Positions 1-8,722 of a stretch of DNA of 64,000 nucleotides are shown one piece after another (the first letter of the stretch is position 1; every line of letters starts with the position of its first letter). The translations under genes and the position numbers were made by a program. Under the pieces are notes generated by a model, which was not told the DNA's origin, made no database searches, and was given only the letters and a program-made list of their open reading frames with translations. Location of the stretch: NCBI RefSeq assembly GCF_008329715.1, contig NZ_VTSR01000032.1, forward strand, positions 372,001 to 436,000. Reading direction: 5' to 3'. The DNA comes from Gimesia chilikensis. Lineage in GTDB: Bacteria; Planctomycetota; Planctomycetia; Planctomycetales; Planctomycetaceae.

Positions 1-1
1 T

Positions 2-985
2 TTCAGCGATCGGGTTCACGCGGCGAATCCTGTGCGTCATGATCCTAAGACCAGGCAGGCGATTGAGCGGGGGATGAAGTGGCTCACTTCTGCTATTCAT
101 CGAGATGGTACGGTGGGGGCTGACCAGTATCATCTGCCTGATCTGGGCTGTACTTCGATGGTCGGACTGGTGCTGCTCGCAGAAGGCAGCACGCCTCGCG
201 AAGGGCAATACCAGAAACAGAGCCGGGCTGTGTTGTATGGGGTTTTAGATCTGGTAGAGTCTCGGCCGCTGAATCGATCGCCTCAAGAGGTCACGCTGAT
301 TCAGCGAAAAATCGGAATGAATGCGGATGTATTTCTCGCCACTTTGTATCTCAGTCAGGTCTATTACGACGCACCGGGTGAAGAAAAAGCAATTCGAGTT
401 GCCCTGGATCGACTGGTGGAACATATCTGTCTGACACAGGGAAAGGACGGAACCTGGGGTAATGAGAGCTGGGCACCGATTTTGGGAACGATTCTGGGAT
501 GGGAATCTTTGCGCGCAGCAAGTTCTGCGGGGCTGAAGATCGAAGCCTCCGAGCAACTGGTGGGGCAGGCGTTGATAAAAAAACTGCAGTCTCAGCCAGA
601 TGTGAAGCAGAACTGGATGCATCAGTTTTACAAGGAAGCAGCCGCTGTGCGGGTGTTGTATTCCATGGGCTACCGTGATCAACCGGAGTTCCAGGAGTGT
701 GTAGATCAAATTCTGAAAACGGTCAAAACCGAGCACCGCATATTTCGTTTTGCCGGCGGTGAAGAATATCTGGCGTTTTACTTCATCACGGAATGTATGT
801 TAAAAGGCGAGGATCGCAGCTGGAAGGCCTGGTATCCCCAGGTGCGAGATGGATTCCTGCGGACACAAAATCGCGATGGCAGCTGGAAAGGGCATCACTG
901 CATTACCGATCGAACCTTCTGTACTGCCGGCGTTCTGCTTACACTGCTCTCTCCTAACTTCAGTCTGCCCATGTCGGACCTGTGA
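2..985 (+). CDS. Squalene-cyclase-fold repeat protein, 5'-truncated by window edge
   Basis: The reading frame is open from base 2 and has no stop before the window edge, so the true start probably lies outside; GTG at 32 is only the first possible start inside. The visible part (about 327 residues) carries repeats of the prenyltransferase/squalene-oxidase alpha/alpha-toroid type: aromatic and DG-x-W motifs such as DGTWGNESW near the middle and NRDGSWKG near the C-terminus. No catalytic DxDD cyclase motif is visible, so a real cyclase is doubtful. Planctomycetes carry many such proteins of unknown substrate. The next gene starts 4 bases after this stop and is of the same fold, so the two are probably co-transcribed. 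Family assignment is fairly safe; function is unknown. Confidence 0.7.
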   Translation, partial: FSDRVHAANPVRHDPKTRQAIERGMKWLTSAIHRDGTVGADQYHLPDLGCTSMVGLVLLAEGSTPREGQYQKQSRAVLYGVLDLVESRPLNRSPQEVTLIQRKIGMNADVFLATLYLSQVYYDAPGEEKAIRVALDRLVEHICLTQGKDGTWGNESWAPILGTILGWESLRAASSAGLKIEASEQLVGQALIKKLQSQPDVKQNWMHQFYKEAAAVRVLYSMGYRDQPEFQECVDQILKTVKTEHRIFRFAGGEEYLAFYFITECMLKGEDRSWKAWYPQVRDGFLRTQNRDGSWKGHHCITDRTFCTAGVLLTLLSPNFSLPMSDL

Positions 986-989
986 TCTC

Positions 990-2204
990 ATGAATTTCTG
1001 CAATCGAAAACTGACTTGCTCTCTCCTGTTGATGCTTTTTCTGTCGGTGACTGCGCAGGGTGTGTTAGGGCAGAAACCGTCTACCTCGATCACAAATGAC
1101 AATCAGATCCTGATGCAACAGGCACGAGAATGTTTGCGAACAGGGAACCGCTGGCTGCAATCGCAACAGCAGCGGGATGGCAGCTGGCGATCCGAGGCCT
1201 ACACGAGCCTGGAGCAGGGGCTGGGAAGTACAGCTCTGGTTCTGGCCACTTATAGTGAGCAGCCACGAGACGACCTGCAGGAACGAAGAATTCAGCAGGG
1301 GCTTGTGTTTCTCACATCGCATCTGAATCAACGGGGGATCCTGAATTCACCCGAGGGAGGTGCCAACTATCCTCTCTATGCCACCAGCCTGCTGTTAAAG
1401 AGTCTGGCTGAAACGGGCGACAGGCGGGGGGAGGCATTGTCCGGTCTAATAAGCCGGGGGTTGCTGCGATATCAACATGTTACTGCACAGGGGTGGCCTG
1501 CGAATGATCCCGGTCGGGGAGGTTGGGGGCCGGGGATAGAAATCAGTGAAACGGCGGTCCGGATGCATCCCGCGAATGTTTCAGTCACGTTGCACGTCGT
1601 AACTGCTTTAAAACAGACCCGAAAGTTTTCTCCCGAGGTTCGTACTGCGGTCAGGGAGTTTCTGTGGCAGTGCCAGTTACAGGAAAGCGAGCATCCCCTG
1701 GCGGGTGGATTCCAGTTTGCAGCCATTTCCGATCATCCTTTGAACAAAGCCGGCTGGCAGCCAGACAAGAAGGGAGAGTTGATTGCTATCCCGTACTTCT
1801 CACCCACCTGTGACGGGATTGTCCTCATGCTGATGTGTGATTTGCCCTTAGACGACTCGAGAGTTGAAAAGGCACTGTCGGTTCTTCCAGAGCTCCCTCA
1901 TGCACGTCTGGCCGAACTCCCATTAAACCGGGAAGCAAAATATACACCCCTGGATGCCATCTTCTTTTATGAGCAGGCGGCAGCCGCGCGCGTCTGGCGG
2001 GAGCTGCAGCTCCGGGGATCAACAGATCCGTTTCTGCGGAAACGACGCATTCAATCATTGAAGAGACTGGTGAAGTCTCAGCACGCTGACGGTTACTGGT
2101 CGAACCCTTTGCCCTGGATGCTGGAGGACGATCCTGTGGTCGCGACTGCTTTCGCGATGCAGGCAATACAACGCTGGTTGCCTGATTCGAAACGGGAACC
2201 CTGA
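990..2204 (+). CDS. Secreted squalene-cyclase-fold repeat protein
   Basis: A 404-residue protein. I chose ATG 990 rather than the longer in-frame start at 849 because it gives a clean signal peptide (MNFCNRKLTCSLLLMLFLS followed by a small-residue cleavage region) and begins 4 bases after the previous stop, which suggests translational coupling. Alpha/alpha-toroid repeat motifs recur: RWLQSQQQRDGSWRSE near the mature N-terminus, GLGSTALVLATY, and SQHADGYWSNPLPWMLEDDPVVATAFAMQA at the C-terminus (given here in parts). DGSW and DGYW are the typical QW-like motifs of this fold. No DxDD acid motif was seen. It is a likely partner or paralogue of the upstream gene, acting outside the cytoplasm; the substrate is unknown. 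Confidence 0.72.
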   Translation: MNFCNRKLTCSLLLMLFLSVTAQGVLGQKPSTSITNDNQILMQQARECLRTGNRWLQSQQQRDGSWRSEAYTSLEQGLGSTALVLATYSEQPRDDLQERRIQQGLVFLTSHLNQRGILNSPEGGANYPLYATSLLLKSLAETGDRRGEALSGLISRGLLRYQHVTAQGWPANDPGRGGWGPGIEISETAVRMHPANVSVTLHVVTALKQTRKFSPEVRTAVREFLWQCQLQESEHPLAGGFQFAAISDHPLNKAGWQPDKKGELIAIPYFSPTCDGIVLMLMCDLPLDDSRVEKALSVLPELPHARLAELPLNREAKYTPLDAIFFYEQAAAARVWRELQLRGSTDPFLRKRRIQSLKRLVKSQHADGYWSNPLPWMLEDDPVVATAFAMQAIQRWLPDSKREP

Positions 2205-2210
2205 TCAGGA

Positions 2211-3179
2211 TTATTCAGACGCCTTTTGCCCTGTCATTTTAATAAGTTCCATTAGAGTGCGTCGCACATCTTCGAGAGTACCCACGGCAACGAAGACCTG
2301 GTACGAATAGGAACCTGCGGCCACTCCCTGTGGATCGCGGACACGAAACACACAGTTCCATTTTACCACTTGCTGTGGGGCAAATCGAAAGCGACCATAG
2401 CCGGCGTGTTCAAAGCCGGGAGCGGGCTGATCTGGAGAGAAGACGCCCATGGCGTATTGCTGATCTTTGGTGCTCAGAATTACGGGGAATCTCTGCTCGC
2501 CCGGTCCATCGTCCAGGGGGTTGAGCGTTCCCGTTTTTGGATCGAGTTTCCAGAATGACTCGAACTCGGCAGGCATATAACCGGTAAGGGCTTCAAACTG
2601 AGCGTAATGATGCTGCTCTCCTGCAGGGATGGTAAATGTCACCCGGTAGTCGAGCACCTGATCAAGGTGCTGATAACCGATGCGAACCTGTTTCGTCAGA
2701 CGATGATTGGAAAGCACTTGTTTGTTGAGTGCCGGCCTGCCTGATGACTTTTGCCCGGGGGCCAGCCAGTACGCCATCTGAGTCGTCGTGGTGAGTTGAT
2801 TTCCCTGAGCCTGAATACGAAGCAGCCTGCTGGAAGAGGAAGGGCCTGCACCGTCTGAGCGAGAGCCCGCTTCGGTTGGATTAAAACACTCAGCCCAGAA
2901 TTCTCCCGGTCTGGCGCAGTCAAAGCTGGCGGCAGACTGCAATTGCCTGCCGTGATCGAGACTGTCGATGAATTCTTTCCCATTCCATGTCAGAGAATGA
3001 ATGGCCCCGGCTAACCGATTGGTCGTCGTAATGACGATCTCCGAATCACCTATTTTATGGCGGATGACTGCGTTACCATTCAGTTCCTCAGCCTGTGTGA
3101 TATCAGCAAACAACAGGATCGCCATCATGATTAACAGAGAGCTGGTCTGGTAATGATGGTTGTACGATGAGGGTGGCAT
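2211..3179 (-). CDS. Secreted protein of unknown function
   Basis: About 322 residues from ATG 3179, which is preceded by a GAAGGA ribosome site at a 9-base spacing. The longer start at 3224 lacks such a site and would put an over-long segment before the hydrophobic core. The signal peptide core (SSLLIMMAILLFADITQA) ends near residue 31. The rest is beta-rich with no cysteine pair, lipobox or recognisable catalytic motif; a segment reading WNGKEFIDSLDHGRQLQSA resembles substrate-facing parts of carbohydrate-binding or galactose-mutarotase-like beta-sandwiches, but this is a weak impression. The gene converges with the preceding gene (6-base gap). Function not recognised. Confidence 0.6.
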   Translation of the reverse strand: MPPSSYNHHYQTSSLLIMMAILLFADITQAEELNGNAVIRHKIGDSEIVITTTNRLAGAIHSLTWNGKEFIDSLDHGRQLQSAASFDCARPGEFWAECFNPTEAGSRSDGAGPSSSSRLLRIQAQGNQLTTTTQMAYWLAPGQKSSGRPALNKQVLSNHRLTKQVRIGYQHLDQVLDYRVTFTIPAGEQHHYAQFEALTGYMPAEFESFWKLDPKTGTLNPLDDGPGEQRFPVILSTKDQQYAMGVFSPDQPAPGFEHAGYGRFRFAPQQVVKWNCVFRVRDPQGVAAGSYSYQVFVAVGTLEDVRRTLMELIKMTGQKASE

Positions 3180-3418
3180 GCAGGAAGTTCCTTCAAAGTC
3201 GATGTCTTTCGTCTGAGTAATCATTGAGTTTAGAGTGAGATTGAAAGCACGAACTCAAGTCTCAGACGGGCCTCGTTTGAATATGTTTTACTGATGATAG
3301 TCGTTCGAACCTCTGGGGGAAACTGGTGTCTTCTGAGAACAGTCCTTATTGCTGATGAAATGGAACCTTTTTGAAACTGGACCGGTTTCAGGAGTTCAGT
3401 TCCGATGAATTAACGCGA

Positions 3419-3435
3419 GTTGCACTCTGTGCAAC
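3419..3435. repeat. Perfect inverted repeat GTTGCAC-TCT-GTGCAAC
   Basis: A 7-bp perfect inverted repeat with a 3-base centre lies between two minus-strand genes. On the minus strand it follows the small membrane protein gene and precedes the secreted protein gene. No T-run follows it on either strand, so it looks more like an operator or a weak hairpin than a terminator. Confidence 0.3.
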
Positions 3436-3473
3436 GCTGAGGCCCTGGGAAATATAGCTATCGCTCGTATAAC

Positions 3474-3911
3474 TTAATTTATGATTGACTCTTGTGACTG
3501 ACTTTCCTGTGCGCTGGAAAGTCGTCTGCGAAGTTGATTCCAGAGGATCAGTTCAATGAAGAGCTGCAGATTGATGATCAGGAAGATCGTCAGGCCAATC
3601 AGGGCTGGTATATTCCAGTCCTCCAGGACCATATACAGAATGGCTGTGAAACTGGCTGCAGTCAGGACAACAGAAAAAAGCATCAGTGCCGAGATGCTCC
3701 GTTCTGATCTCTGTTGAATCCCTTTCGCCAGCAGGAAGTAGAGCAGGCCCGTGATGAGATGCAGTACCGCGCCAATCAGAATTGTCGGGTGCATCACGAG
3801 GCTGACCGCGAAGAGAACTGTGCCAAAAAACAGACAGTAGCCGCCCGTAAAGCGGCTGAGTCTCGAAATGTTTTTGATGTACTGTTTTTCGGTGGCAGAG
3901 CTCAGATTCAT
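3474..3911 (-). CDS. Small integral membrane protein of unknown function
   Basis: 145 residues with four predicted membrane segments: about 23-43 (YCLFFGTVLFAVSLVMHPTI), 46-64, 76-97 and 103-125. The N- and C-terminal tails are polar, and the C-tail is rich in Ser/Gln/Glu. No family motif is recognised. It sits alone between a secreted protein and a sulfite-oxidase-like gene, all on the minus strand, with 118 bases separating it from the latter. The hydrophobic pattern makes it a believable gene; its role is unknown. Confidence 0.55.
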   Translation of the reverse strand: MNLSSATEKQYIKNISRLSRFTGGYCLFFGTVLFAVSLVMHPTILIGAVLHLITGLLYFLLAKGIQQRSERSISALMLFSVVLTAASFTAILYMVLEDWNIPALIGLTIFLIINLQLFIELILWNQLRRRLSSAQESQSQESIIN

Positions 3912-4029
3912 TTGATCAATCTACTGTTTGAAGCCGAAGCACGGGTGTTTTCCTCGAAGAGAATCAGAATGATTGTAGTTCAACAGATAGCAGGAACTCT
4001 GGATATTTGAGCTTAAAAGGCCCTCTGAG

Positions 4030-4740
4030 TTACGCTTCAAACCCAGGGGGAATGTGGTCTCTCGACTGAAAACGTTCTCCGTCAGGATTGTTTTCATCAA
4101 CCACCCAGGGGTCACCATGATTGTGATACCCGCACTGCTCCCAGTAGCCCGGTTGATCTTCCGCGATGAAATCAATCCGTTTGAGCCACTTGGCACTTTT
4201 CCAGGCGTAGAGCAGGGGGACGATCAGCCGCAGTGGACCTCCATGATCCGGATCGAGGGGTGTGCCATCATGCGTGTCACAGAGCAGTACATCTTCAGAC
4301 TGGAAGTCGGCCAGGGGGAGGTTGGTCGTCCAGTCGCCATCATAACCGGTGGCGATAACATAGCGGGCCGTCGGTTGTACGCCTGCTCGTTGCATGATCT
4401 CACGAGCCGAAACCCCCTCCCAGAGATTTCCCAGACGGGACCAGCGAGTGACACAGTGGAAGTCCGCAAAGACTCGGGTGCGCGGTAGCTGCTGATATTC
4501 TTCCCAACTGAATGAGAGAGGCGTGTCGACCAGGCCTCCAATCTCAAGTCGCCAGGTGTCGAGATTTACGGCTGGCACGCTGGTGGCGTGCAGGACCGGC
4601 CATTTGCGTGTTCGACTTTGACCGGCGGGGATCCGTTCCGTCCGATGTGTATCTGTACTGACGATAATCTCCGAATCGGGAGCTGGGGGCAGCGGTGGCG
4701 GCCCAGCCTGGTATTTTTCTTCATCGGGACTGTTCTGCAT
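4030..4740 (-). CDS. Sulfite-oxidase-like molybdopterin oxidoreductase
   Basis: 236 residues, matching the soluble single-domain bacterial sulfite-oxidase-like proteins (YuiH type). The core motif FHCVTRWS contains the cysteine expected to ligate molybdenum. Further family signatures are LEIGGLVDTPLSFSWEEY, DGTPLDPDHGGPLRL and LYAWKSAKWLKRIDF. There is no signal peptide or Tat motif, so it is probably cytoplasmic. The N-terminal 30 residues are proline-rich and low complexity. GTGGAGA about 12 bases upstream supports the start. The physiological substrate of this subfamily is not established; it could act on sulfite or on oxidised sulfur compounds. It is divergently oriented from secA. Confidence 0.82.
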   Translation of the reverse strand: MQNSPDEEKYQAGPPPLPPAPDSEIIVSTDTHRTERIPAGQSRTRKWPVLHATSVPAVNLDTWRLEIGGLVDTPLSFSWEEYQQLPRTRVFADFHCVTRWSRLGNLWEGVSAREIMQRAGVQPTARYVIATGYDGDWTTNLPLADFQSEDVLLCDTHDGTPLDPDHGGPLRLIVPLLYAWKSAKWLKRIDFIAEDQPGYWEQCGYHNHGDPWVVDENNPDGERFQSRDHIPPGFEA

Positions 4741-5137
4741 GTGCAGTCTCCACAGGGGGTTAGGTGTTGTTATGCACTTGGTCTTGCTCTGTGAACTATA
4801 CGAAATTCATTGATTTTAGCCAGACGTAGATATTACAAATCCCCCAGACTTGGCACATTGGTTGCAATTCTGTATGACGAATCCTTTCCTTTATTCGAAG
4901 TAAACCGCTGGTCAGAAGGCGAGACCGCCATTGACCATATTTTTCAAAATAAATAAACTTCGGAAAGAGAAGAACTTACAAAAATTAAATGTCTTCTGGA
5001 CCGTCGACGGTAGGAGACCTCGCTCTATTTACGTCGGGCGGGGTGAGAATGGGCTCCCTGCCAGTATGACAGTGAGCTCTGACTGCCCGGAAGCAGCAAT
5101 CGTCTAAATTTTAGAGAATTCGAGTTCGGGTTACATA
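4741..5137. other. Intergenic region between sulfite-oxidase-like gene and secA
   Basis: 397 bases without a convincing gene. It holds the sigma-54-type promoter at 4851-4866, then a leader of about 260 bases before secA. The leader contains a perfect 12-bp palindrome ACCGTCGACGGT (5000-5011) and two tiny possible ORFs, ATG at about 5049 (six codons) and ATG at about 5065 (13 codons). No CIRCE-type element or known riboswitch was recognised. Confidence 0.6.
4851..4866 (+). promoter_or_regulatory. Sigma-54 (-24/-12) promoter upstream of secA
   Basis: The bases TGGCACATTGGTTGCA match the sigma-54 consensus TGGCAC-N5-TTGCW exactly, with the invariant GG (4852-4853) and GC (4864-4865) separated by the required 10 bases. 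Transcription would start near 4877, leaving a leader of about 260 bases to secA. Enhancer-binding sites were not clearly seen; a loose GTGCA...TGCAC repeat lies at about 4741-4778. Confidence 0.7.
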
Positions 5138-8100
5138 ATGGAATTCCTTGACAAACTGGGTGAGTGGCTGACAACAGTTACGGCATGGTTAGAGCGGTTT
5201 CTGACAGGATTGTTTGGCTCTTCCAACGAGCGACAGATCCGCAAACTGGGCTTCGTGCGTGACAAAGACGGCAAAGATGAAATCACTCCCGGTTCCATGC
5301 TGGCAGAAATAGACAGCTTCGAACCGGAGCTGATGAAACTGACCGATGAGGAGCTGAAGCAGACCGCCGACAGATTAAGAGCCAGGCTGGCTGCGGGTGA
5401 AACGCTGGACGATATTCTGACCTATGCCTTCGCTGCGGTACGTGAATCGGCCCGTCGGAATTTGAATATGCGTCACTATCCAGTGCAGATGATTGGTGGC
5501 TATTTCCTGCATAAAGGAACGATTGCTGAAATGGTTACCGGGGAAGGTAAGACGCTGGTCTCCTCCCTGCCTGCATTCCTCAATGCACTTTCCGGCAAAG
5601 TGCATATCGTCACCGTGAACGATTACCTGGCACTCCGTGATATGGAGTGGATGGGACCAATTCATATCGCCCTGGGACTCACCGTTGGTGCAATTCAGTC
5701 GCGGATGGGACCCGAAGAGCGGCAGAAGCACTATGCCTGCGACATTACCTACGGAACGAATAATGAATTTGGTTTCGATTATCTGCGCGATAATATGAAG
5801 CCGGTCAAAGAGCTGCAGGTGCAGGGACCGCTTAATTTTGCTGTCGTGGACGAAATCGATAACATTCTGATCGACGAAGCCCGTACGCCTCTGATCATTT
5901 CCGGTCCCGCCCAGGATGATGTTACCAAGTATTCACGGGCAAATTCTGTGGCGTTGAAACTGAAGGTCGGTGAAGACTTTGAAGTCAAGGAAAAAGAACA
6001 TACCTGTCACCTGACCGATGCTGGTGTGAAACATGCCGAGGAACTGGCAGGTGTCGAAAGCTTCTATACAGCAGGTAACATGGAATGGCCGCACCTGATT
6101 GACAATGCACTCAAGGCACATCATCTCTACAAACGTGATGTGAATTATGTGGTTCAGCAGGGCGAAGTCATCATCGTGGACGATAACACCGGACGTCTGA
6201 TGCCTGGTCGTCAATGGGGCGATGGTCTCCATCAGGCAGTCGAAGCCAAAGAAGGGGTCAAAATCAAGGAAGAGTCACAGACTCTGGCCACAATTACCCT
6301 GCAGAACTTCTTCAAGCTGTACGACAAGCTGGCCGGAATGACCGGTACTGCGATGACCGAAGCAGAAGAGTTCTGGAAAATCTATAAGCTGGATGTGGTC
6401 ACGATCCCAACGAACCGTCCGATGCAGAGAATCAACCATCCGGATGTGATCTACCAGACGGAAAAAGAGAAATGGAATGCGATCGCGGATGAAGTTCGCG
6501 AAGTCCATGCGACAGGGCGACCGATTCTGGTCGGTACTGTTTCTATTGAGCAGTCTGAAATTGTCAGCCATCGTTTGAGTAAATACGGTATTCCCCACAA
6601 TGTGCTTAACGCCAAGAATCATGAGCGTGAAGCAGAAATCATTGCGCAGGCAGGTCGAAAAGGTGCCGTGACGATTGCCACTAACATGGCTGGTCGTGGT
6701 ACTGACATCATCCTGGGGGGAAGCGCCGAGCATCTGGCCTGGGAAGAACTGAGCCAGAAATACGACTCCCGAATTGAGATTCCCAAGGCAGAATGGGACT
6801 CCAAGGTCAAGGAAATCGAAAAACGGGAAGGAATGGATGTCGAAGGCGAAGAAGTGATGCAGCTGGGCGGATTACATGTGATCGGCTCTGAGCGACATGA
6901 TTCCCGACGTATCGATCTCCAGCTCCGGGGGCGTTCCGGACGTCAGGGAGACCCGGGTTCCAGCCGGTTCTTCCTCTCACTGGAAGACAAACTGATGCGT
7001 GTGTTTGCCGGAGAATGGGTGAAAAACATTCTGGCACGTCTGGGTATGGAAGAGGGTGAGGCCATCGAAAGTGGGATGGTTTCCAAGCGAATTGAAGGCG
7101 CCCAGAAAAAAGTAGAAGAACGGCATTTTGAGCAGCGAAAACACCTGCTCGAATACGACGAAGTGATGGACGAACAGCGTAAGAACGTCTATGGCTATCG
7201 TCAGCGTATTCTGGATGGCTGTAACTGCCGTGAGCTGATTATTGAAATGATCCAGCGGCAGGTTGATGAAGAAACTGATCGGCTGCTCGACAGCAGTTAT
7301 CGCTGGGATACGATTGCAGCCTGGTCAACTCAGGAAGCCCATATCGAGGTGGATGCCTCCGACGTCAGGGATATGACCTACGACCAGCTGGTCAGCTTCC
7401 TCAAAGACGAAGCTGCCTCACAGGCTGATGATCTGATCGCCGAACAGATCAGTGAAAATCTACCGGAAGAATATGAAGATGACTGGAACTGGCAGGCACT
7501 CACGAAATGGGCGAATGCTCATTATGGTCTGAATCTGAACGATCGTGAGCTGAAGAAGATCGGTCGCGACGGGCTGCATCAGTTCCTTTACGATCATGCC
7601 TTGAAGGCAATCGAACGAATCGATTTTACTCCGCTGGAAACCTTCCTGGATGAAGACTGGGGGATTCGTTCCCTGTCAGGGTACCTGAATTATCAGTTCG
7701 GCCTGGAAGTCGATCCTCAGGAGTTTAAGAATCTGAGTATTCCGGAATCGAAAACGAAGATTCTGGAGAAGGTGAAAGAGCTTTACCACGAAAAAGAAGT
7801 GACCTTCCCGGTCACTGTGGGCATGTATAACTTCCTGGGGAATCAGCAACCCGGGAACGAAGCCAACAGCCGCGTGGGTCTGGTGAAATGGGCGAATTCC
7901 CGTTTCCATTCCGATCTGGATCTGGAAGCGCTGAAGGGGAAACAGGTCAGCGAAATCCAGAAGATTCTCTCCGCTGAAAGTGAAAAGGTCTTCGTCAATG
8001 GAGAGGCTTCTACCCGGATTGAGAAATATCTTTCCGAAGCCTATTCGGAAGATCTCCAGGTCATGGGAACACCAGCCGAACATAAGGAATCCACGCTTCA

Positions 8101-8674
8101 GGAACTCGCCACCTGGGCACAAAAAGAGCTGGAACTTGACGTGACCACAGAAGAGTTGGAGCCGCTCTCCACGGATGAGGTTCGGACTCGACTGTACCAG
8201 GCGTACAACAAACGTTACCGTCCTGAATTAAGTCAGGCTGAGCGTTCTTTGATCCTGGAAGTTCTGGATACATCCTGGAAAGATCACCTGTATTACATGG
8301 ACCATCTGCGGTCCGGGATTGGACTGGTGGGATACGCTCAGAAAGATCCCAAGGTCGAATATCGACGCGAAGGGATGAAGGCTTTCGACGCAATGTGGGG
8401 CCGTATTGGGCAGCAGGTCACATCGGCGATTTTCCGTCTGGAAAAGCAGAGCCCTGATTTCGTTGGGTCCTTGTGGCAGGTCACTTCGACGGTACATGAA
8501 GAAGTGACCGACGATTTTGAATATGATGATCCGACAGGCGAGCAGGATAATGCTCCCGAACCGGAACAGCGTTCGATTGAGCCCATTGTAAATGATCAGC
8601 CCAAAGTCGGTCGAAATGATCCCTGCCCCTGTGGGAGTGGGAAAAAATATAAGAAGTGTTGCGGCCAGGCCTGA
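5138..8674 (+). CDS. secA: SecA preprotein translocase ATPase, enlarged form
   Basis: SecA is the cytoplasmic motor that drives preproteins through SecYEG. The 1178-residue protein has the DEAD motor with Walker A TGEGKT (about 134-139), motif VVDEID, the IRA/nucleotide-binding fold 2 segment [32 protein letters not shown], the two-helix-finger region [15 protein letters not shown] and the C-terminal zinc-binding SEC-C motif [14 protein letters not shown]. coli SecA has about 900 residues. Most of the extra length lies between about 725 and 1045, where five helical modules (starts about 725, 787, 845, 914, 989) repeat a pattern of L-x-x-W-A ... L-x-x-x-E-L ... L, resembling multiplied helical-wing domains. 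A perfect sigma-54 promoter lies about 270 bases upstream. waaA follows after 48 bases. Confidence 0.97.
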   Translation: MEFLDKLGEWLTTVTAWLERFLTGLFGSSNERQIRKLGFVRDKDGKDEITPGSMLAEIDSFEPELMKLTDEELKQTADRLRARLAAGETLDDILTYAFAAVRESARRNLNMRHYPVQMIGGYFLHKGTIAEMVTGEGKTLVSSLPAFLNALSGKVHIVTVNDYLALRDMEWMGPIHIALGLTVGAIQSRMGPEERQKHYACDITYGTNNEFGFDYLRDNMKPVKELQVQGPLNFAVVDEIDNILIDEARTPLIISGPAQDDVTKYSRANSVALKLKVGEDFEVKEKEHTCHLTDAGVKHAEELAGVESFYTAGNMEWPHLIDNALKAHHLYKRDVNYVVQQGEVIIVDDNTGRLMPGRQWGDGLHQAVEAKEGVKIKEESQTLATITLQNFFKLYDKLAGMTGTAMTEAEEFWKIYKLDVVTIPTNRPMQRINHPDVIYQTEKEKWNAIADEVREVHATGRPILVGTVSIEQSEIVSHRLSKYGIPHNVLNAKNHEREAEIIAQAGRKGAVTIATNMAGRGTDIILGGSAEHLAWEELSQKYDSRIEIPKAEWDSKVKEIEKREGMDVEGEEVMQLGGLHVIGSERHDSRRIDLQLRGRSGRQGDPGSSRFFLSLEDKLMRVFAGEWVKNILARLGMEEGEAIESGMVSKRIEGAQKKVEERHFEQRKHLLEYDEVMDEQRKNVYGYRQRILDGCNCRELIIEMIQRQVDEETDRLLDSSYRWDTIAAWSTQEAHIEVDASDVRDMTYDQLVSFLKDEAASQADDLIAEQISENLPEEYEDDWNWQALTKWANAHYGLNLNDRELKKIGRDGLHQFLYDHALKAIERIDFTPLETFLDEDWGIRSLSGYLNYQFGLEVDPQEFKNLSIPESKTKILEKVKELYHEKEVTFPVTVGMYNFLGNQQPGNEANSRVGLVKWANSRFHSDLDLEALKGKQVSEIQKILSAESEKVFVNGEASTRIEKYLSEAYSEDLQVMGTPAEHKESTLQELATWAQKELELDVTTEELEPLSTDEVRTRLYQAYNKRYRPELSQAERSLILEVLDTSWKDHLYYMDHLRSGIGLVGYAQKDPKVEYRREGMKAFDAMWGRIGQQVTSAIFRLEKQSPDFVGSLWQVTSTVHEEVTDDFEYDDPTGEQDNAPEPEQRSIEPIVNDQPKVGRNDPCPCGSGKKYKKCCGQA

Positions 8675-8722
8675 TCGGCTCCGGTTTTCAACCTGTTAAT
8701 TTCGTAAGGGGAATGGACTCCC

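Noticed and set aside
849-989. Upstream extension of the second squalene-cyclase-fold gene
   Set aside because: It overlaps the end of the previous gene by 137 bases and would bury the signal peptide that begins at ATG 990.
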